DNA of 64,000 nt. It comes from Blautia sp. OF03-15BH. Lineage in GTDB: Bacteria; Bacillota; Clostridia; Lachnospirales; Lachnospiraceae. The stretch lies in NCBI RefSeq assembly GCF_003463065.1, contig NZ_QSCM01000011.1, positions 32,050 through 96,049 of the forward strand, read 5' to 3'. The position numbers were made by a program, and so were the translations under genes. Every line of letters begins with the position of its first letter. Position 1 is the stretch's first letter. The notes below the pieces were generated by a model. The model was not told the DNA's origin. It saw nothing but the letters and a program-made list of their open reading frames with translations, and made no database searches. Positions 1 to 9,093 of the stretch are shown one piece after another.

Positions 1-1
1 G

Positions 2-370
2 GAGCAGGAACACATTATCTGCGGTTATCATACGCTGATCGACTGGGACAAGACCTCCGCAGACAAGGTGACTGCCCTGATCGAGGTCCGCGTGACCCCT
101 CAGAGAGGGCAGGGCTTTGATTCCATCGCTGAGCGGATCTACAATTATCCGGAAGTCCGTTCTGTGTATCTGATCTCCGGTGCATTTGACCTTATGGTGA
201 TCCTGGAAGGAAAGACACTGAAAGAAGTTTCCGGTTTTGTATCCGATAAGCTTTCCACGCTGGATTCTGTTTTGAGTACAGCGACTCATTTTATCCTGAA
301 AAAATACAAAGACCACGGAACGATCTTTGAGAAAAAAACAAGAGATGAAAGGATGCCGGTGACCTTATGA
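2..370 (+). CDS. Lrp/AsnC family transcriptional regulator, C-terminal part
   Basis: The window opens inside this gene, so the N-terminal DNA-binding helix-turn-helix is missing. The visible 122 residues look like the effector-binding RAM half of Lrp/AsnC proteins, an alternating strand-helix fold containing VYLISGAFDLMV. Proteins of this family sense amino acids or related metabolites and act as dimers or octamers. The gene ends with ATGA, so its stop overlaps the start of the aminotransferase gene; translational coupling and a shared role in amino acid metabolism are inferred from that. The effector cannot be told from the sequence. Confidence 0.8.
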   Translation, partial: EQEHIICGYHTLIDWDKTSADKVTALIEVRVTPQRGQGFDSIAERIYNYPEVRSVYLISGAFDLMVILEGKTLKEVSGFVSDKLSTLDSVLSTATHFILKKYKDHGTIFEKKTRDERMPVTL

Positions 371-1536
371 GAGACCCTCTGACAAAAAAAGTAATGGATA
401 TCGCACCTTCCGGTATCCGGAAATTTTTTGATATTGTAAGTGAAATGGACAATGTGATCTCTCTCGGTGTTGGAGAACCGGATTTTGATACGCCCTGGCA
501 CATCCGTGACGAGGGTATCTACAGTCTGGAGAAGGGCCGTACGTTCTATACGTCTAATGCAGGCTTGAAAGAACTCCGTGAGGAGATCTGCCGTTATCTG
601 AAACGCCGGTTTGCACTGGACTATGATCCGGTAACAGAGACACTGGTAACGGTGGGAGGCAGTGAGGCGATCGACCTTGCCATGCGTGTCATGCTGGATC
701 CCGGAGATGAAGTCCTGATCCCGGAGCCCTGCTATGTTTCCTATGTCCCCTGTTGTACGCTGGCCGGAGGAAAGCCGCATATCATCGAGCTTCAGGCAAA
801 AAACGAATTCCGGCTGACAAAAGAAGAGCTTCTGGAACACATCAATGAAAAGACAAAGATCCTGGTCCTGCCCTTCCCGAACAATCCCACCGGTGCCATT
901 ATGAGCCGGGAAGATCTGGAGGCGATTGCAGAAGTTGTAGAGGAAAAGGATCTGTTTGTCCTTTCGGATGAGATTTATGCAGAGCTTACCTACGGCGGTA
1001 ATCACGTTTCGTTTGCTTCCCTGCCGGGAATGAAGGAGCGGACCATTACCATCAATGGTTTTTCCAAATCCCATGCCATGACGGGCTGGCGCCTGGGCTA
1101 TGCCTGCGGTCCGGCAGCCATTATCCGGCAGATGACAAAGGTTCATCAGTTTGCCATTATGTGTGCACCGACAAACAGCCAGTATGCAGCTGTGGAGGCT
1201 CTCCGGAACGGTGATTCCGACGTGGAGGAGATGCGTCAGGCCTATAATGGCCGCCGCCGGTATCTGCTCCATGCGTTTGAAGAGATGGGACTTCCCTGTT
1301 TTGAACCCAAGGGTGCGTTTTATGTATTTCCATCCATTCAGAAATTCGGTATTTCTTCTGATGAGTTTGCAGAACGTCTTCTCCGGGAAGAACGGCTGGC
1401 CGTCGTTCCCGGAACGGCTTTTGGAAGCTGTGGAGAAGGCTTCCTCCGGATCTCCTATGCGTATTCCCTGGAAGATCTGAAAAAGGCGCTGGAGCGTCTG
1501 AAACACTTCATTGAGAAGCTGGAAGGGGGAAGATAA
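367..1536 (+). CDS. Pyridoxal-phosphate-dependent aminotransferase, class I/II
   Basis: A full-length 389-residue cytoplasmic aminotransferase of fold type I. The substrate-fold Arg and Gly-rich N-terminus (SLGVGEPDFDTP), the cofactor-binding stretch PFPNNPTGAI, the Asp in VLSDEIYAELTY and the Schiff-base lysine K234 in NGFSKSHAMTGWRLGY are all present, so the enzyme should be active. The family transfers amino groups between aspartate, aromatic or branched amino acids and 2-oxo acids; the exact substrate is not decidable here. The start codon overlaps the stop of the Lrp-type regulator by ATGA, which suggests the regulator and enzyme are co-expressed. Confidence 0.92.
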   Translation: MRDPLTKKVMDIAPSGIRKFFDIVSEMDNVISLGVGEPDFDTPWHIRDEGIYSLEKGRTFYTSNAGLKELREEICRYLKRRFALDYDPVTETLVTVGGSEAIDLAMRVMLDPGDEVLIPEPCYVSYVPCCTLAGGKPHIIELQAKNEFRLTKEELLEHINEKTKILVLPFPNNPTGAIMSREDLEAIAEVVEEKDLFVLSDEIYAELTYGGNHVSFASLPGMKERTITINGFSKSHAMTGWRLGYACGPAAIIRQMTKVHQFAIMCAPTNSQYAAVEALRNGDSDVEEMRQAYNGRRRYLLHAFEEMGLPCFEPKGAFYVFPSIQKFGISSDEFAERLLREERLAVVPGTAFGSCGEGFLRISYAYSLEDLKKALERLKHFIEKLEGGR

Positions 1537-1537
1537 G

Positions 1538-2038
1538 ATGGCAAAACTGAATATCGTTCTCCTGGAGCCGGAGATCCCCTCCAATACGGGAAATATCGGC
1601 CGGACCTGCGTGGCTACCGGGACCAGGCTGCATCTTATCGAACCTCTGGGCTTTCGCCTTACCGAGAAAAATCTGAAGCGTGCCGGAATGGATTACTGGA
1701 AGGATCTCGATGTGACGACCTACATCAATTATGAAGATTTTCTGGAAAAGAATCCGGGAGCCAAGATCTATATGGCCACGACCAAAGCACCGCAGGTTTA
1801 TACCGATGTTTCTTATGAGCCGGACTGTTATATCATGTTCGGCAAAGAAAGCGCCGGCATTCCGGAGGAGCTTCTTCTGGAAAATCAGGAACGGGCGGTT
1901 CGGATTCCGATGATCGGGAACATCCGTTCTCTGAACCTGGCCAATTCCGTGGCGGTTGTGCTTTATGAGGCTTTAAGACAGAATCATTTTGACCACATGC
2001 GTCTGGATGGTCATCTGACCAGATACGACTGGAAATAA
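1538..2038 (+). CDS. trmL: tRNA (cytidine/uridine-34 2'-O)-methyltransferase TrmL
   Basis: A 166-residue SPOUT-family methyltransferase, the usual length for TrmL/YibK. It methylates the ribose of the wobble base 34 in tRNA-Leu using S-adenosylmethionine. The trefoil-knot motifs are visible: NIGRTCVATG near the N-terminus, MFGKESAGIPEEL in the middle and IPMIGNIRSLNLANS at the cofactor-binding knot. I chose ATG 1538 because GGAAGGGGGA lies just upstream and homologues begin with MxKLNIVL. The gene starts one base after the stop of the aminotransferase gene and is followed directly by a strong terminator, so it closes the operon. Confidence 0.92.
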   Translation: MAKLNIVLLEPEIPSNTGNIGRTCVATGTRLHLIEPLGFRLTEKNLKRAGMDYWKDLDVTTYINYEDFLEKNPGAKIYMATTKAPQVYTDVSYEPDCYIMFGKESAGIPEELLLENQERAVRIPMIGNIRSLNLANSVAVVLYEALRQNHFDHMRLDGHLTRYDWK

Positions 2039-2040
2039 AA

Positions 2041-2091
2041 AAACGGCAGAAAACAGAAAGGATCAGACTTCTGTTTTCTGCCGTTTTTTAT
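2041..2091. terminator. Bidirectional rho-independent terminator
   Basis: A perfect 18-bp inverted repeat, with arms at 2041-2058 and 2069-2086 and a 10-nt loop, is flanked by A-runs on one side and T-runs on the other. It lies between convergent genes (trmL on the plus strand and the sensor kinase on the minus strand), so it can terminate both transcripts. Confidence 0.93.
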
Positions 2092-3503
2092 GAGGCACTC
2101 TGCAGCGTAAAGGTAAATTCGCTTCCGACGCCTTCGGTGCTTACTACATTGATATTTTCGCCATGCGCCTGTATGATCTCTTTTACGATAGCAAGACCAA
2201 GACCGGTGCCCTTCTTGTCTTTTCCTCTGGAAAGATCTGTTTTATAAAAACGGTCCCAGATCTTCGGCAGGGAATCCTGGGGGATCCCAAGGCCGGTATC
2301 CTTGATGGAAACAAAGACTTTCTCACGCTTCAGCAGGGTTTCCATGTAAATGATGGAATGATCCGGACTGAATTTTATCGCATTGTCGATGAGATTATAA
2401 AGAACCTGCTGGATCTTTTCCTTATCTGCATGGACCGGAAGGCAGGGCTCGTCAAAAAGAAGCGAAAAACGGATTCCACGGGCATTGCAGCGGCCTTCAA
2501 AGGTTTCCAGAGTCTTTCGGATGACCTCGTTGATATCAAAATCGCTCATCTCCATCAGATATCCGTTGTCATCAAAGGTGTTCAGTGTGAGAAGGCCTTT
2601 TGTGAGCTTTTCCAGGCGCTCTGTTTCGGAAAGGACGATGTTCAGGTAGCGGTCCTGCATCTCCACCGGGATCGTTCCGTCCAGAATGGCTTCCACATAG
2701 CCTTTGATGGAAGTGAGAGGGGAACGGAAATCGTGAGAAATGTTGGAAATGAACTTTCTCTGGTTTTCGCCTCCTTTTCCGGCCTGTCCGGCGAGAACCT
2801 GGAGACTGGCACCAAGATATTCCAGCTCATCGGCCGGTTCTTTGATGAATCTGTAATCCAGATTTCCGGCGGCATATTCTTCGGCGGCATAGATGAGCCG
2901 GTCCAGCGGACGGCTGACAAGAAACCAGAAGCCGAGAACCAGGATCAGCGAAAGACCCAGGATCGCAAGAAGAATAAGGTAGGAAATATTCAGGATGGAA
3001 TTACATTCCCGTTCGATCTTTGAGAGATAGCAGTGGATGATGAGATAGCCCTTTACGGTGTCACCGGAGGTGACCGGGCTGCCTACACTCAGGACATCAC
3101 TGGAATAATAGCCGAAAAAGGTGCCGATCTGGTAGTAGCTGCCTGTAAACGCTTCCGAATCCATTTCCGGAAGCGTTTTCGGATCATCGGTCTCTTCAAA
3201 AGGCCGGGAGGTGTCGATCAGGATATTTCCGGAGATGTCCGTCAGCCAGATGGTGGAATTCTGGTAAGCTGCCGCGGAAGAAAGAAAATGATAGAGATCA
3301 TCCCGGGAGCTTAAGGACTTCATATAAGACTGGATCAGAGAGCCGGAGGCGATCCGGCTGGCATCCTGATAGAGACCGTCCGCGACGCTTTTTGTCACAT
3401 ATTTTCTGGCAAGAGACATACCGAAGGTGGAAACGGTAAGAAAACTCAGCAGGGCAAACAGAGCGTAAAGGATGGCAAATTTTACCCGGAGGCGTTTTTT
3501 CAT
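2088..3503 (-). CDS. Sensor histidine kinase, OmpR-type partner
   Basis: A 471-residue membrane sensor kinase. One membrane segment lies near residues 10-30, then comes an extracellular sensor region of about 140 residues, a second segment (LILLAILGLSLILVLGFWFL), a HAMP linker, the HisKA box with the phospho-acceptor His in SHDFRSPLTSIKGY, and an HATPase_c domain ending in GTGLGLAIVKEI. I chose the ATG at 3503 because GAGGTGA precedes it and the resulting N-terminus is a normal charged start before the first membrane segment. The start overlaps the stop of the response regulator as ATGA, so the two are translated together. The signal is not known; the pattern is that of cell-envelope or metabolite sensors. 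Confidence 0.93.
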   Translation of the reverse strand: MKKRLRVKFAILYALFALLSFLTVSTFGMSLARKYVTKSVADGLYQDASRIASGSLIQSYMKSLSSRDDLYHFLSSAAAYQNSTIWLTDISGNILIDTSRPFEETDDPKTLPEMDSEAFTGSYYQIGTFFGYYSSDVLSVGSPVTSGDTVKGYLIIHCYLSKIERECNSILNISYLILLAILGLSLILVLGFWFLVSRPLDRLIYAAEEYAAGNLDYRFIKEPADELEYLGASLQVLAGQAGKGGENQRKFISNISHDFRSPLTSIKGYVEAILDGTIPVEMQDRYLNIVLSETERLEKLTKGLLTLNTFDDNGYLMEMSDFDINEVIRKTLETFEGRCNARGIRFSLLFDEPCLPVHADKEKIQQVLYNLIDNAIKFSPDHSIIYMETLLKREKVFVSIKDTGLGIPQDSLPKIWDRFYKTDLSRGKDKKGTGLGLAIVKEIIQAHGENINVVSTEGVGSEFTFTLQSAS

Positions 3504-4204
3504 GGATGTTTCACCTCGAATTTGTAGCCGATGCCCCAGACAGTGGAGATGGACCATTCCTCATGATCCTTGATCTTTTCACGGAGCCGTTTGATATGGA
3601 CATCTACGGTACGGGTATCGCCCATATATTCATAGCCCCAGATGTGATCCAGCAGCTGTTCCCTGGTGAAAACCTGATTGGGAGAAGCTGCAAGAAAATA
3701 GAGAAGCTCCAGTTCTTTTGGGGGCATGTCAATGGTTTTGCCGCGGTAGATCACAGAATAGTTGGTCTGATTGACAATGAGATCCGGATATTCCACAATT
3801 TTTCCTTTGGGCTTGTCTGTTCCGTTTTTGTCCGGCTGAAAACGGCGCAGCACTGCTTTGACCCGGGCCACCAGCTCCTTGGAGTCAAAAGGTTTGATGA
3901 TATAGTCGTCTGCACCAAGTTCCAGTCCAAGGACCTTATCAAAGATTTCACCCTTGGCAGAGAGCATGATGATGGGGACGTTGGATCGCTGACGGATCTC
4001 CCGGCAGACCTGATAACCATCCATACCTGGCAGCATCAGATCCAGGAGAATCAGATTCGGAGCGAACGAATCAAAGCTTCGAAGAGCGGCCTCGCCGTCG
4101 CCCACGATCCGGGTATCAAAACATTCTTTGTTGAGATAGAGGGCGATGAGCTCTGCAATATTGCTGTCATCGTCCACGATCATGATTTTCTGTTTTGCAG
4201 CCAT
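3500..4204 (-). CDS. OmpR/PhoB family response regulator
   Basis: A 234-residue two-domain regulator. The receiver domain has the acidic pocket DDD near residues 11-13, the phospho-acceptor Asp in LILLDLMLPGMDG and the conserved Lys in DDYIIKPF. The C-terminal winged helix carries HIWGYEYMGDTRTVDVHIKR, typical of the OmpR/PhoB DNA-binding domain. It is transcribed first in a two-gene operon with the downstream kinase, and the ATGA overlap shows tight coupling. The mutS2 gene ends about 30 bases upstream, so read-through from mutS2 is possible. Target genes cannot be inferred. Confidence 0.94.
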   Translation of the reverse strand: MAAKQKIMIVDDDSNIAELIALYLNKECFDTRIVGDGEAALRSFDSFAPNLILLDLMLPGMDGYQVCREIRQRSNVPIIMLSAKGEIFDKVLGLELGADDYIIKPFDSKELVARVKAVLRRFQPDKNGTDKPKGKIVEYPDLIVNQTNYSVIYRGKTIDMPPKELELLYFLAASPNQVFTREQLLDHIWGYEYMGDTRTVDVHIKRLREKIKDHEEWSISTVWGIGYKFEVKHP

Positions 4205-4233
4205 GTTTTGTGCCTCGCTTTCCTGAACAGTTA

Positions 4234-6615
4234 CTATTTTTTAAAGGTTACGATGGTAACGCCTGCGTCTCCCTCGCCGAACTCACCCAGATGATATTCC
4301 TCCACAATCTTGCAGCGGCGCAGGTAGTTGTGTACGGCTTTTCTGAGCGCACCGGTTCCTTTCCCGTGAACAATGCGGACAGAGGGAAGGTGGGCAATAT
4401 AAGCGTCATCCAGATATTTATCCAGTTCGGAAACGGCTTCGTCTGAGGTTTTTCCGAGGAGATTCAGCTCAATGCCGACAGAAGCAGACTTGGACATTTT
4501 AATCTTTCCGCTTCCGGTACGGTTGAAGCTGGGGGCTGTGATCACCGGTTCGTCAATGCGTTCCAGATCACGCAGATTGACCTGTGACCGGAGAATACCC
4601 ATCTGTACGAAAAGATTTCCTTTGGCATCCGGCAGGGTGCTGACGGTTCCTTTGAGGTTCAGGCTCAGGACTTTTACACTGTCACCCACACGGAGTTCTT
4701 TGGGATTGATGGTCTTTTTCGCTTTGGCAGGAGCTTTTTTCGCCATGTTTTTCTCTGTGGCATTCATTTTTTCGCGGAGACGGGTCCGTTCCCGTTCCAT
4801 GTCGCTGATGGAAACGCCGGCGGCTTTGCCGTATTTATTGAAATTCTTGATCGTTTCATCTGCATATTCTTTGGCTTCCCGCAGGATGGCATGGGCTTTT
4901 TCATTGGCTTCGGCGAGGATCCGCTCTCTGGAAGAATCCAGACGTTCCTGTTTCTGCTCCAGCTGGGCCTTGAGGGAAGCTGCTTCGGCTTTGTAACGGG
5001 CCAGCTCTTCCTGTTCTTTTTCAATGGTGATCCGGCTGTGTTCCAGATCGCTTAAAAGATCCTCAAAGCTTTCATCCTGTTCACTGATCCGGCTCTTTGC
5101 ATCCTCGATGATATGCTCCGGCAGACCGAGTTTTCCGGAGATGGCAAAGGCATTACTCTTTCCGGGAACGCCGATGAGGAGGCGGTACGTGGGACGTAAG
5201 GTCTCCAGGCTGAATTCACAGCAGCCGTTTTCCACACCGGGAGTGGTGAGAGCAAAGACTTTTAACTCACTGTAATGGGTGGTAGCCATAGTACAGGTTC
5301 CCCGGCTGTGAAGCTCGTTTAAAATGGCAATGGCAAGAGCCGCTCCCTCTGTAGGGTCGGTACCGGCGCCGAGCTCATCAAAAAGCACCAGAGAACGGTC
5401 TGTCGCTTCCTTCAGGATAGACACAGTATGTGTCATATGGGAAGAGAAGGTACTCAAGGACTGCTCAATGCTCTGTTCATCTCCGATATCAGCAAAGACC
5501 TCATCAAAAACAGAGAGCTCGGAATGGTCAAAAGCAGGGATGTGAAGACCGGCCTGTCCCATAAGTGTGAAGAGGCCGACGGTTTTTAAGGAAACGGTCT
5601 TACCACCGGTATTGGGACCAGTGATGACCAGCAGCCGGAAGTCTTTTCCCATCCAGATATCAATGGGAACCACATTCTTTTTATCCAGCAGAGGGTGGCG
5701 GCCTTTTTTGATGTTGATATGGCCTTTCTCATTAAAAACGGGTTCCGTTCCATTATAGGATTTACTCAGCATGGCCCGGGCGAAAATGAAATCCAGGCGG
5801 GTCAGGATCCGGAAGTTGTCTGCGATATTTTCATTTTCTGCGGCAGCAGCGTTGCTGAGCTCTGCAAGGACCGCTTCAATGGCTTTCTGTTCCTGAAGCT
5901 CCAGTTCCCGCAGCTCATTGTTGAGTTTGACAATGGCCATGGGCTCAATGAAAAGAGTAGAGCCGGTAGAGGACTGGTCATGGATCATGCCTGGTACCTG
6001 ACCTTTGTATTCTGCTTTGACCGGAACGCAGTAGCGGCCGTTTCTCATAGTGATCACGGCATCCTGAAGATAGCTTCTCGAGGAACCGTTGACCAGAGAG
6101 GCCAGCTGTGTGTGGACGCGGTCGTTGGTCTGGCGGATGGAGCGGCGGATCCTGGAAAGAGCCGGGCTTGCATCAGCTGCGATTTCATCTTCGGACAGGA
6201 TACAGCGGTAGATCTCATTGTAGAGACCGGACAGCGGCTGAAGATTGTCAAACATATCATCCAGGGAATCTTTTTCACGGTCGGAATTCTCCAGCCGGCC
6301 AAAAGATTTCACCCGTGAGGTAGTCTCCAGAAGCTTCGCAATCCGAAGAAGTTCCAGTGTGCTTAAGGATCCGCCAATCTCCAGGCGCTTCAGAGAGCCG
6401 CGGACATCCTGGACGCCGGAAAAAGAGATGCTTCCCCGCTGATAGATGCGGCTTAAGGCATCAGAGGTCTGTTTCTGGGCTGCTTCAATCTCCGTAATAT
6501 CGGAAGACGGCTTTAAATTCCGGCAGAGCTCTTTTCCAATGGAAGAGCCGGCCAGTTCTGTGAGCCGGTCGATGATCTTTGTATATTCCAGGGTTCGTAA
6601 TGCTTTTTCGTTCAT
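4234..6615 (-). CDS. mutS2: Endonuclease MutS2 / ribosome-collision splitting ATPase
   Basis: A 793-residue MutS2. The core ATPase has Walker A in TGPNTGGKTVSLKT, Walker B in LVLFDELGAGTDPTEGAAL and the signature TTHYSELK. A long charged coiled coil follows (about residues 510-620), then a KOW-like segment (VGDSVKVLSLNLKGTV) and a C-terminal Smr domain with the nuclease-type motif HGKGTGALR. Family knowledge: MutS2 does not do mismatch repair; it suppresses recombination and, in Bacillus, splits collided ribosomes through its Smr/KOW end. I chose ATG 6615 because GGAGATTT precedes it and homologues begin MNxKxLxxLEYxKI. Confidence 0.95.
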   Translation of the reverse strand: MNEKALRTLEYTKIIDRLTELAGSSIGKELCRNLKPSSDITEIEAAQKQTSDALSRIYQRGSISFSGVQDVRGSLKRLEIGGSLSTLELLRIAKLLETTSRVKSFGRLENSDREKDSLDDMFDNLQPLSGLYNEIYRCILSEDEIAADASPALSRIRRSIRQTNDRVHTQLASLVNGSSRSYLQDAVITMRNGRYCVPVKAEYKGQVPGMIHDQSSTGSTLFIEPMAIVKLNNELRELELQEQKAIEAVLAELSNAAAAENENIADNFRILTRLDFIFARAMLSKSYNGTEPVFNEKGHINIKKGRHPLLDKKNVVPIDIWMGKDFRLLVITGPNTGGKTVSLKTVGLFTLMGQAGLHIPAFDHSELSVFDEVFADIGDEQSIEQSLSTFSSHMTHTVSILKEATDRSLVLFDELGAGTDPTEGAALAIAILNELHSRGTCTMATTHYSELKVFALTTPGVENGCCEFSLETLRPTYRLLIGVPGKSNAFAISGKLGLPEHIIEDAKSRISEQDESFEDLLSDLEHSRITIEKEQEELARYKAEAASLKAQLEQKQERLDSSRERILAEANEKAHAILREAKEYADETIKNFNKYGKAAGVSISDMERERTRLREKMNATEKNMAKKAPAKAKKTINPKELRVGDSVKVLSLNLKGTVSTLPDAKGNLFVQMGILRSQVNLRDLERIDEPVITAPSFNRTGSGKIKMSKSASVGIELNLLGKTSDEAVSELDKYLDDAYIAHLPSVRIVHGKGTGALRKAVHNYLRRCKIVEEYHLGEFGEGDAGVTIVTFKK

Positions 6616-6896
6616 GATAAATCTCCATTCTGAAAACTGGTAACGATTCAAAATCCATCTCAACGGCTGTCCGCCAAATAGATTTTCGGCAAAAAGTGTT
6701 CATTCATGCAAGGATGCTTACAATTCCTGCCGGAAATCTGCCAGGTTCTGAATAGTTACAAAAAAAATAACAGGAAGTTATCTTCATTCTATCCTATATT
6801 CCCCGGATTGCAAAGAACAAATTCATAAAATGTTCATATCTTTCTGGTAAACTATTTACGAAATGTGCGCTGACTTTTGACGGAGGACTTGTAAAT

Positions 6897-8114
6897 ATGT
6901 CAGAAGATGAAAAGAAAAAAGATGTTTTTATCCAGGAACAGATTAGAAAAAAACCTTTCTACAGGCGAAAATGCTTTCAGCGGACCGTGCGGGGAACTGT
7001 AGCCATTGTGCTTTTAGGTGTTTCTGCCGGAGGAACTTTTGCGTTTGTTCAGCCTTTGGCATTGCAATATAGAAAGGAAAAGGATAAAATGGTCGTTGTT
7101 AGCAGTGAAACAGAAAGAGAGACTGCCGCTGCAGAAAAAGTGACGGAAACAGCGGCCCGGGAAGAGGATCTCAGTAATTATGAGCAAGTTTATATAAAAA
7201 TGGCGGCCGCCGCAGATGAAACAAAAAAATCCATTGTTACGCTTACGGGAGTCACCAGTGAACTGGATCTTTTTAACGACATCAGAGAGAGCAGCCGCAG
7301 TGTGGCAGGTGTCATTATCAGTAAGACAGACAAGGACCTTCTGATCCTCACAGAGAAGGATACCATTGACGATACAGACAGCATCAAGGTTACCTTTGAA
7401 GATGGAACTCTGGCGGATGGCTGGATCCAGGATTCGGATGAGATTTCCGATTTGGCTGTGGTGAAGGTTTTTTCCAAAGACCTCAGTGAAGAAACGACTG
7501 CTTATGTGGAAGCGGCAAATTTTGTGGATTCCGGAGAAACGAAGATCGGGGATCCCATCATAGCCCTGAGTGTCGGCTATGTTTCTTTTGGCATGGTAAC
7601 GTCACAGCCCTATCTTTCTCTCTGTGATGGCAGTTATCGGCGGATCAATACGGATATCATCGGAAAAAATGAAGACGGCGGTGTCCTTATCAATCTGGAA
7701 GGACAGATCATAGGTGTTCTGGGTCCTGATATAAAAGAAGGAGATTCTTCTACTTTAAATGGAGTGGAGATTCTGGAGATCGGAAATCTGGTCAATGCTC
7801 TTGCAAATAAGACTACCCTTCCTTATCTTGGGATCACCGGAAAAAATGTGACAGATGCTCTGGCAAAAGAGCTTGGTATGCCGAAAGGCATCATTGTCAT
7901 GCAGACGGAGGAGGGTTCGCCTGCCATGAAAAACGGGATTCAGCCAACCGATGTGATCACTGCGCTTGACGACAGCTCCGTGGAAAGTGTGCAGGATTAT
8001 ATGAATATCCTGCGGAAGAAAAAGCCGGGAGATACCATTTCTGTAAATCTCTGGCGGAAATGGAAAAATGATTACAAAGAGACAAAGATAACTATCACAC
8101 TGGCAAAACGCTGA
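6897..8114 (+). CDS. HtrA/DegP-like membrane protein with degenerate protease triad and PDZ domain
   Basis: A 405-residue protein with a cytoplasmic N-terminus, one membrane segment (about residues 33-53), a trypsin-like fold and a C-terminal PDZ domain (LGITGKNVTDALAKELGMP through VNLWRKWK). It resembles DegP/HtrA quality-control proteases, but the triad is not intact: the usual TNNHV histidine position reads LLILTEKDTI, the Asp is kept in DEISDLAVVKV, and the GNSGGPL serine motif reads GKNEDGGVLIN. I infer a catalytically dead scaffold or sensor. RBS GGAGGAC sits 9 bases before the ATG. It is followed by the YhaM-like gene with a 31-base gap. Confidence 0.85.
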   Translation: MSEDEKKKDVFIQEQIRKKPFYRRKCFQRTVRGTVAIVLLGVSAGGTFAFVQPLALQYRKEKDKMVVVSSETERETAAAEKVTETAAREEDLSNYEQVYIKMAAAADETKKSIVTLTGVTSELDLFNDIRESSRSVAGVIISKTDKDLLILTEKDTIDDTDSIKVTFEDGTLADGWIQDSDEISDLAVVKVFSKDLSEETTAYVEAANFVDSGETKIGDPIIALSVGYVSFGMVTSQPYLSLCDGSYRRINTDIIGKNEDGGVLINLEGQIIGVLGPDIKEGDSSTLNGVEILEIGNLVNALANKTTLPYLGITGKNVTDALAKELGMPKGIIVMQTEEGSPAMKNGIQPTDVITALDDSSVESVQDYMNILRKKKPGDTISVNLWRKWKNDYKETKITITLAKR

Positions 8115-8145
8115 GAGACAGCGTGTTGTATAGAAAGGAAAAAGA

Positions 8146-9093
8146 ATGAAGTATATTGAAACACTGCGGGAAGGTGAAAAGTTAGGAGATATTTATCTCT
8201 GTAAATCCAGACAGTCCGCCCTTACCAAAAGCGGAAAAGCCTATGAAAATGTGATTCTTCAGGATAAGACAGGCACACTGGATGCCAAGATCTGGGATCC
8301 GGGTTCTCCGGGAATCGGCGACTTTGATGCTCTGGATTACGTCTATGTGGTGGGAGATGTGACAAGCTTTCAAGGTTCCCTGCAGCTCTCTATCAAACGG
8401 GCGACCCGTGCGGACGAGGGAGAGTATGATCCATCAGACTATCTTCCTATGAGCCGGAAAAATATCGATGAGATGTATCAGGAATTAATGAAATATATGA
8501 AAAAAATCAAAAATCCGTTTCTTCTGAAGCTGGCTGAGAGCTTTTTCGTGGAAAATGAAGCGTTTATCCGCCTTTTTAAAAACCATTCCGCGGCAAAAAG
8601 TGTACATCATGGCTTTGTGGGAGGCCTTCTGGAGCATACCTTGAGCGTAGTGAAGCTCTGTGATTTTTATGCGGATCAGTATGATTATCTGAACCGTGAT
8701 CTTCTGATCACGGCAGCCATGTTCCATGACATCGGAAAGACCAAAGAGCTTTCTGCTTTTCCGGCCAATGACTATACGGATGACGGACAGCTTTTAGGCC
8801 ATATCGTGATCGGCGTGGAACTGGTTGGCCTCGGGATCCGCCGGATCCCGGATTTCCCGAAACGTCTTGCCAGTGAGCTCAAACATTGTATCGTGGCACA
8901 TCACGGGGAACTGGAGTATGGTTCGCCGAAGAAACCGGCACTGGCAGAGGCAGCAGCACTGAATTTTGCGGACAATACGGATGCACGGATGGAAACTTTC
9001 CGTGAGATCCTCATGGGGACTGCCACTACAGATGAGTGGCTGGGATACAATCGTTTTGTAGACTCCAATGTGAGGAGGACCACAGAATTTTGA
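8146..9093 (+). CDS. 3'-5' exoribonuclease YhaM-type (OB fold plus HD domain)
   Basis: A 315-residue protein with an N-terminal OB-fold nucleic acid-binding domain (about residues 10-90, with YVVGDVTSFQGSLQLSI) and a metal-binding HD domain: HHGFVGGLLEHTLSVV, AAMFHDIGKTK and a later IVAHHGELEYG. This layout is that of Firmicute YhaM/CBF1 exoribonucleases, which trim RNA 3' ends in the cytoplasm. Length matches the family. The stop overlaps the TTG start of the rlmD gene as TTGA, and GGAGG before that start lies within this gene, so the two are co-translated. Confidence 0.9.
   Translation: MKYIETLREGEKLGDIYLCKSRQSALTKSGKAYENVILQDKTGTLDAKIWDPGSPGIGDFDALDYVYVVGDVTSFQGSLQLSIKRATRADEGEYDPSDYLPMSRKNIDEMYQELMKYMKKIKNPFLLKLAESFFVENEAFIRLFKNHSAAKSVHHGFVGGLLEHTLSVVKLCDFYADQYDYLNRDLLITAAMFHDIGKTKELSAFPANDYTDDGQLLGHIVIGVELVGLGIRRIPDFPKRLASELKHCIVAHHGELEYGSPKKPALAEAAALNFADNTDARMETFREILMGTATTDEWLGYNRFVDSNVRRTTEF

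Noticed and set aside
286..1584. Long open frame on the minus strand opposite the aminotransferase
   Set aside because: It is antisense to a well-conserved enzyme, has no family features and results from codon bias of the plus-strand gene.
2163..3023. Long plus-strand frame opposite the host sensor kinase
   Set aside because: The kinase on the minus strand has all family motifs; this frame has no ribosome site and no recognisable sequence.
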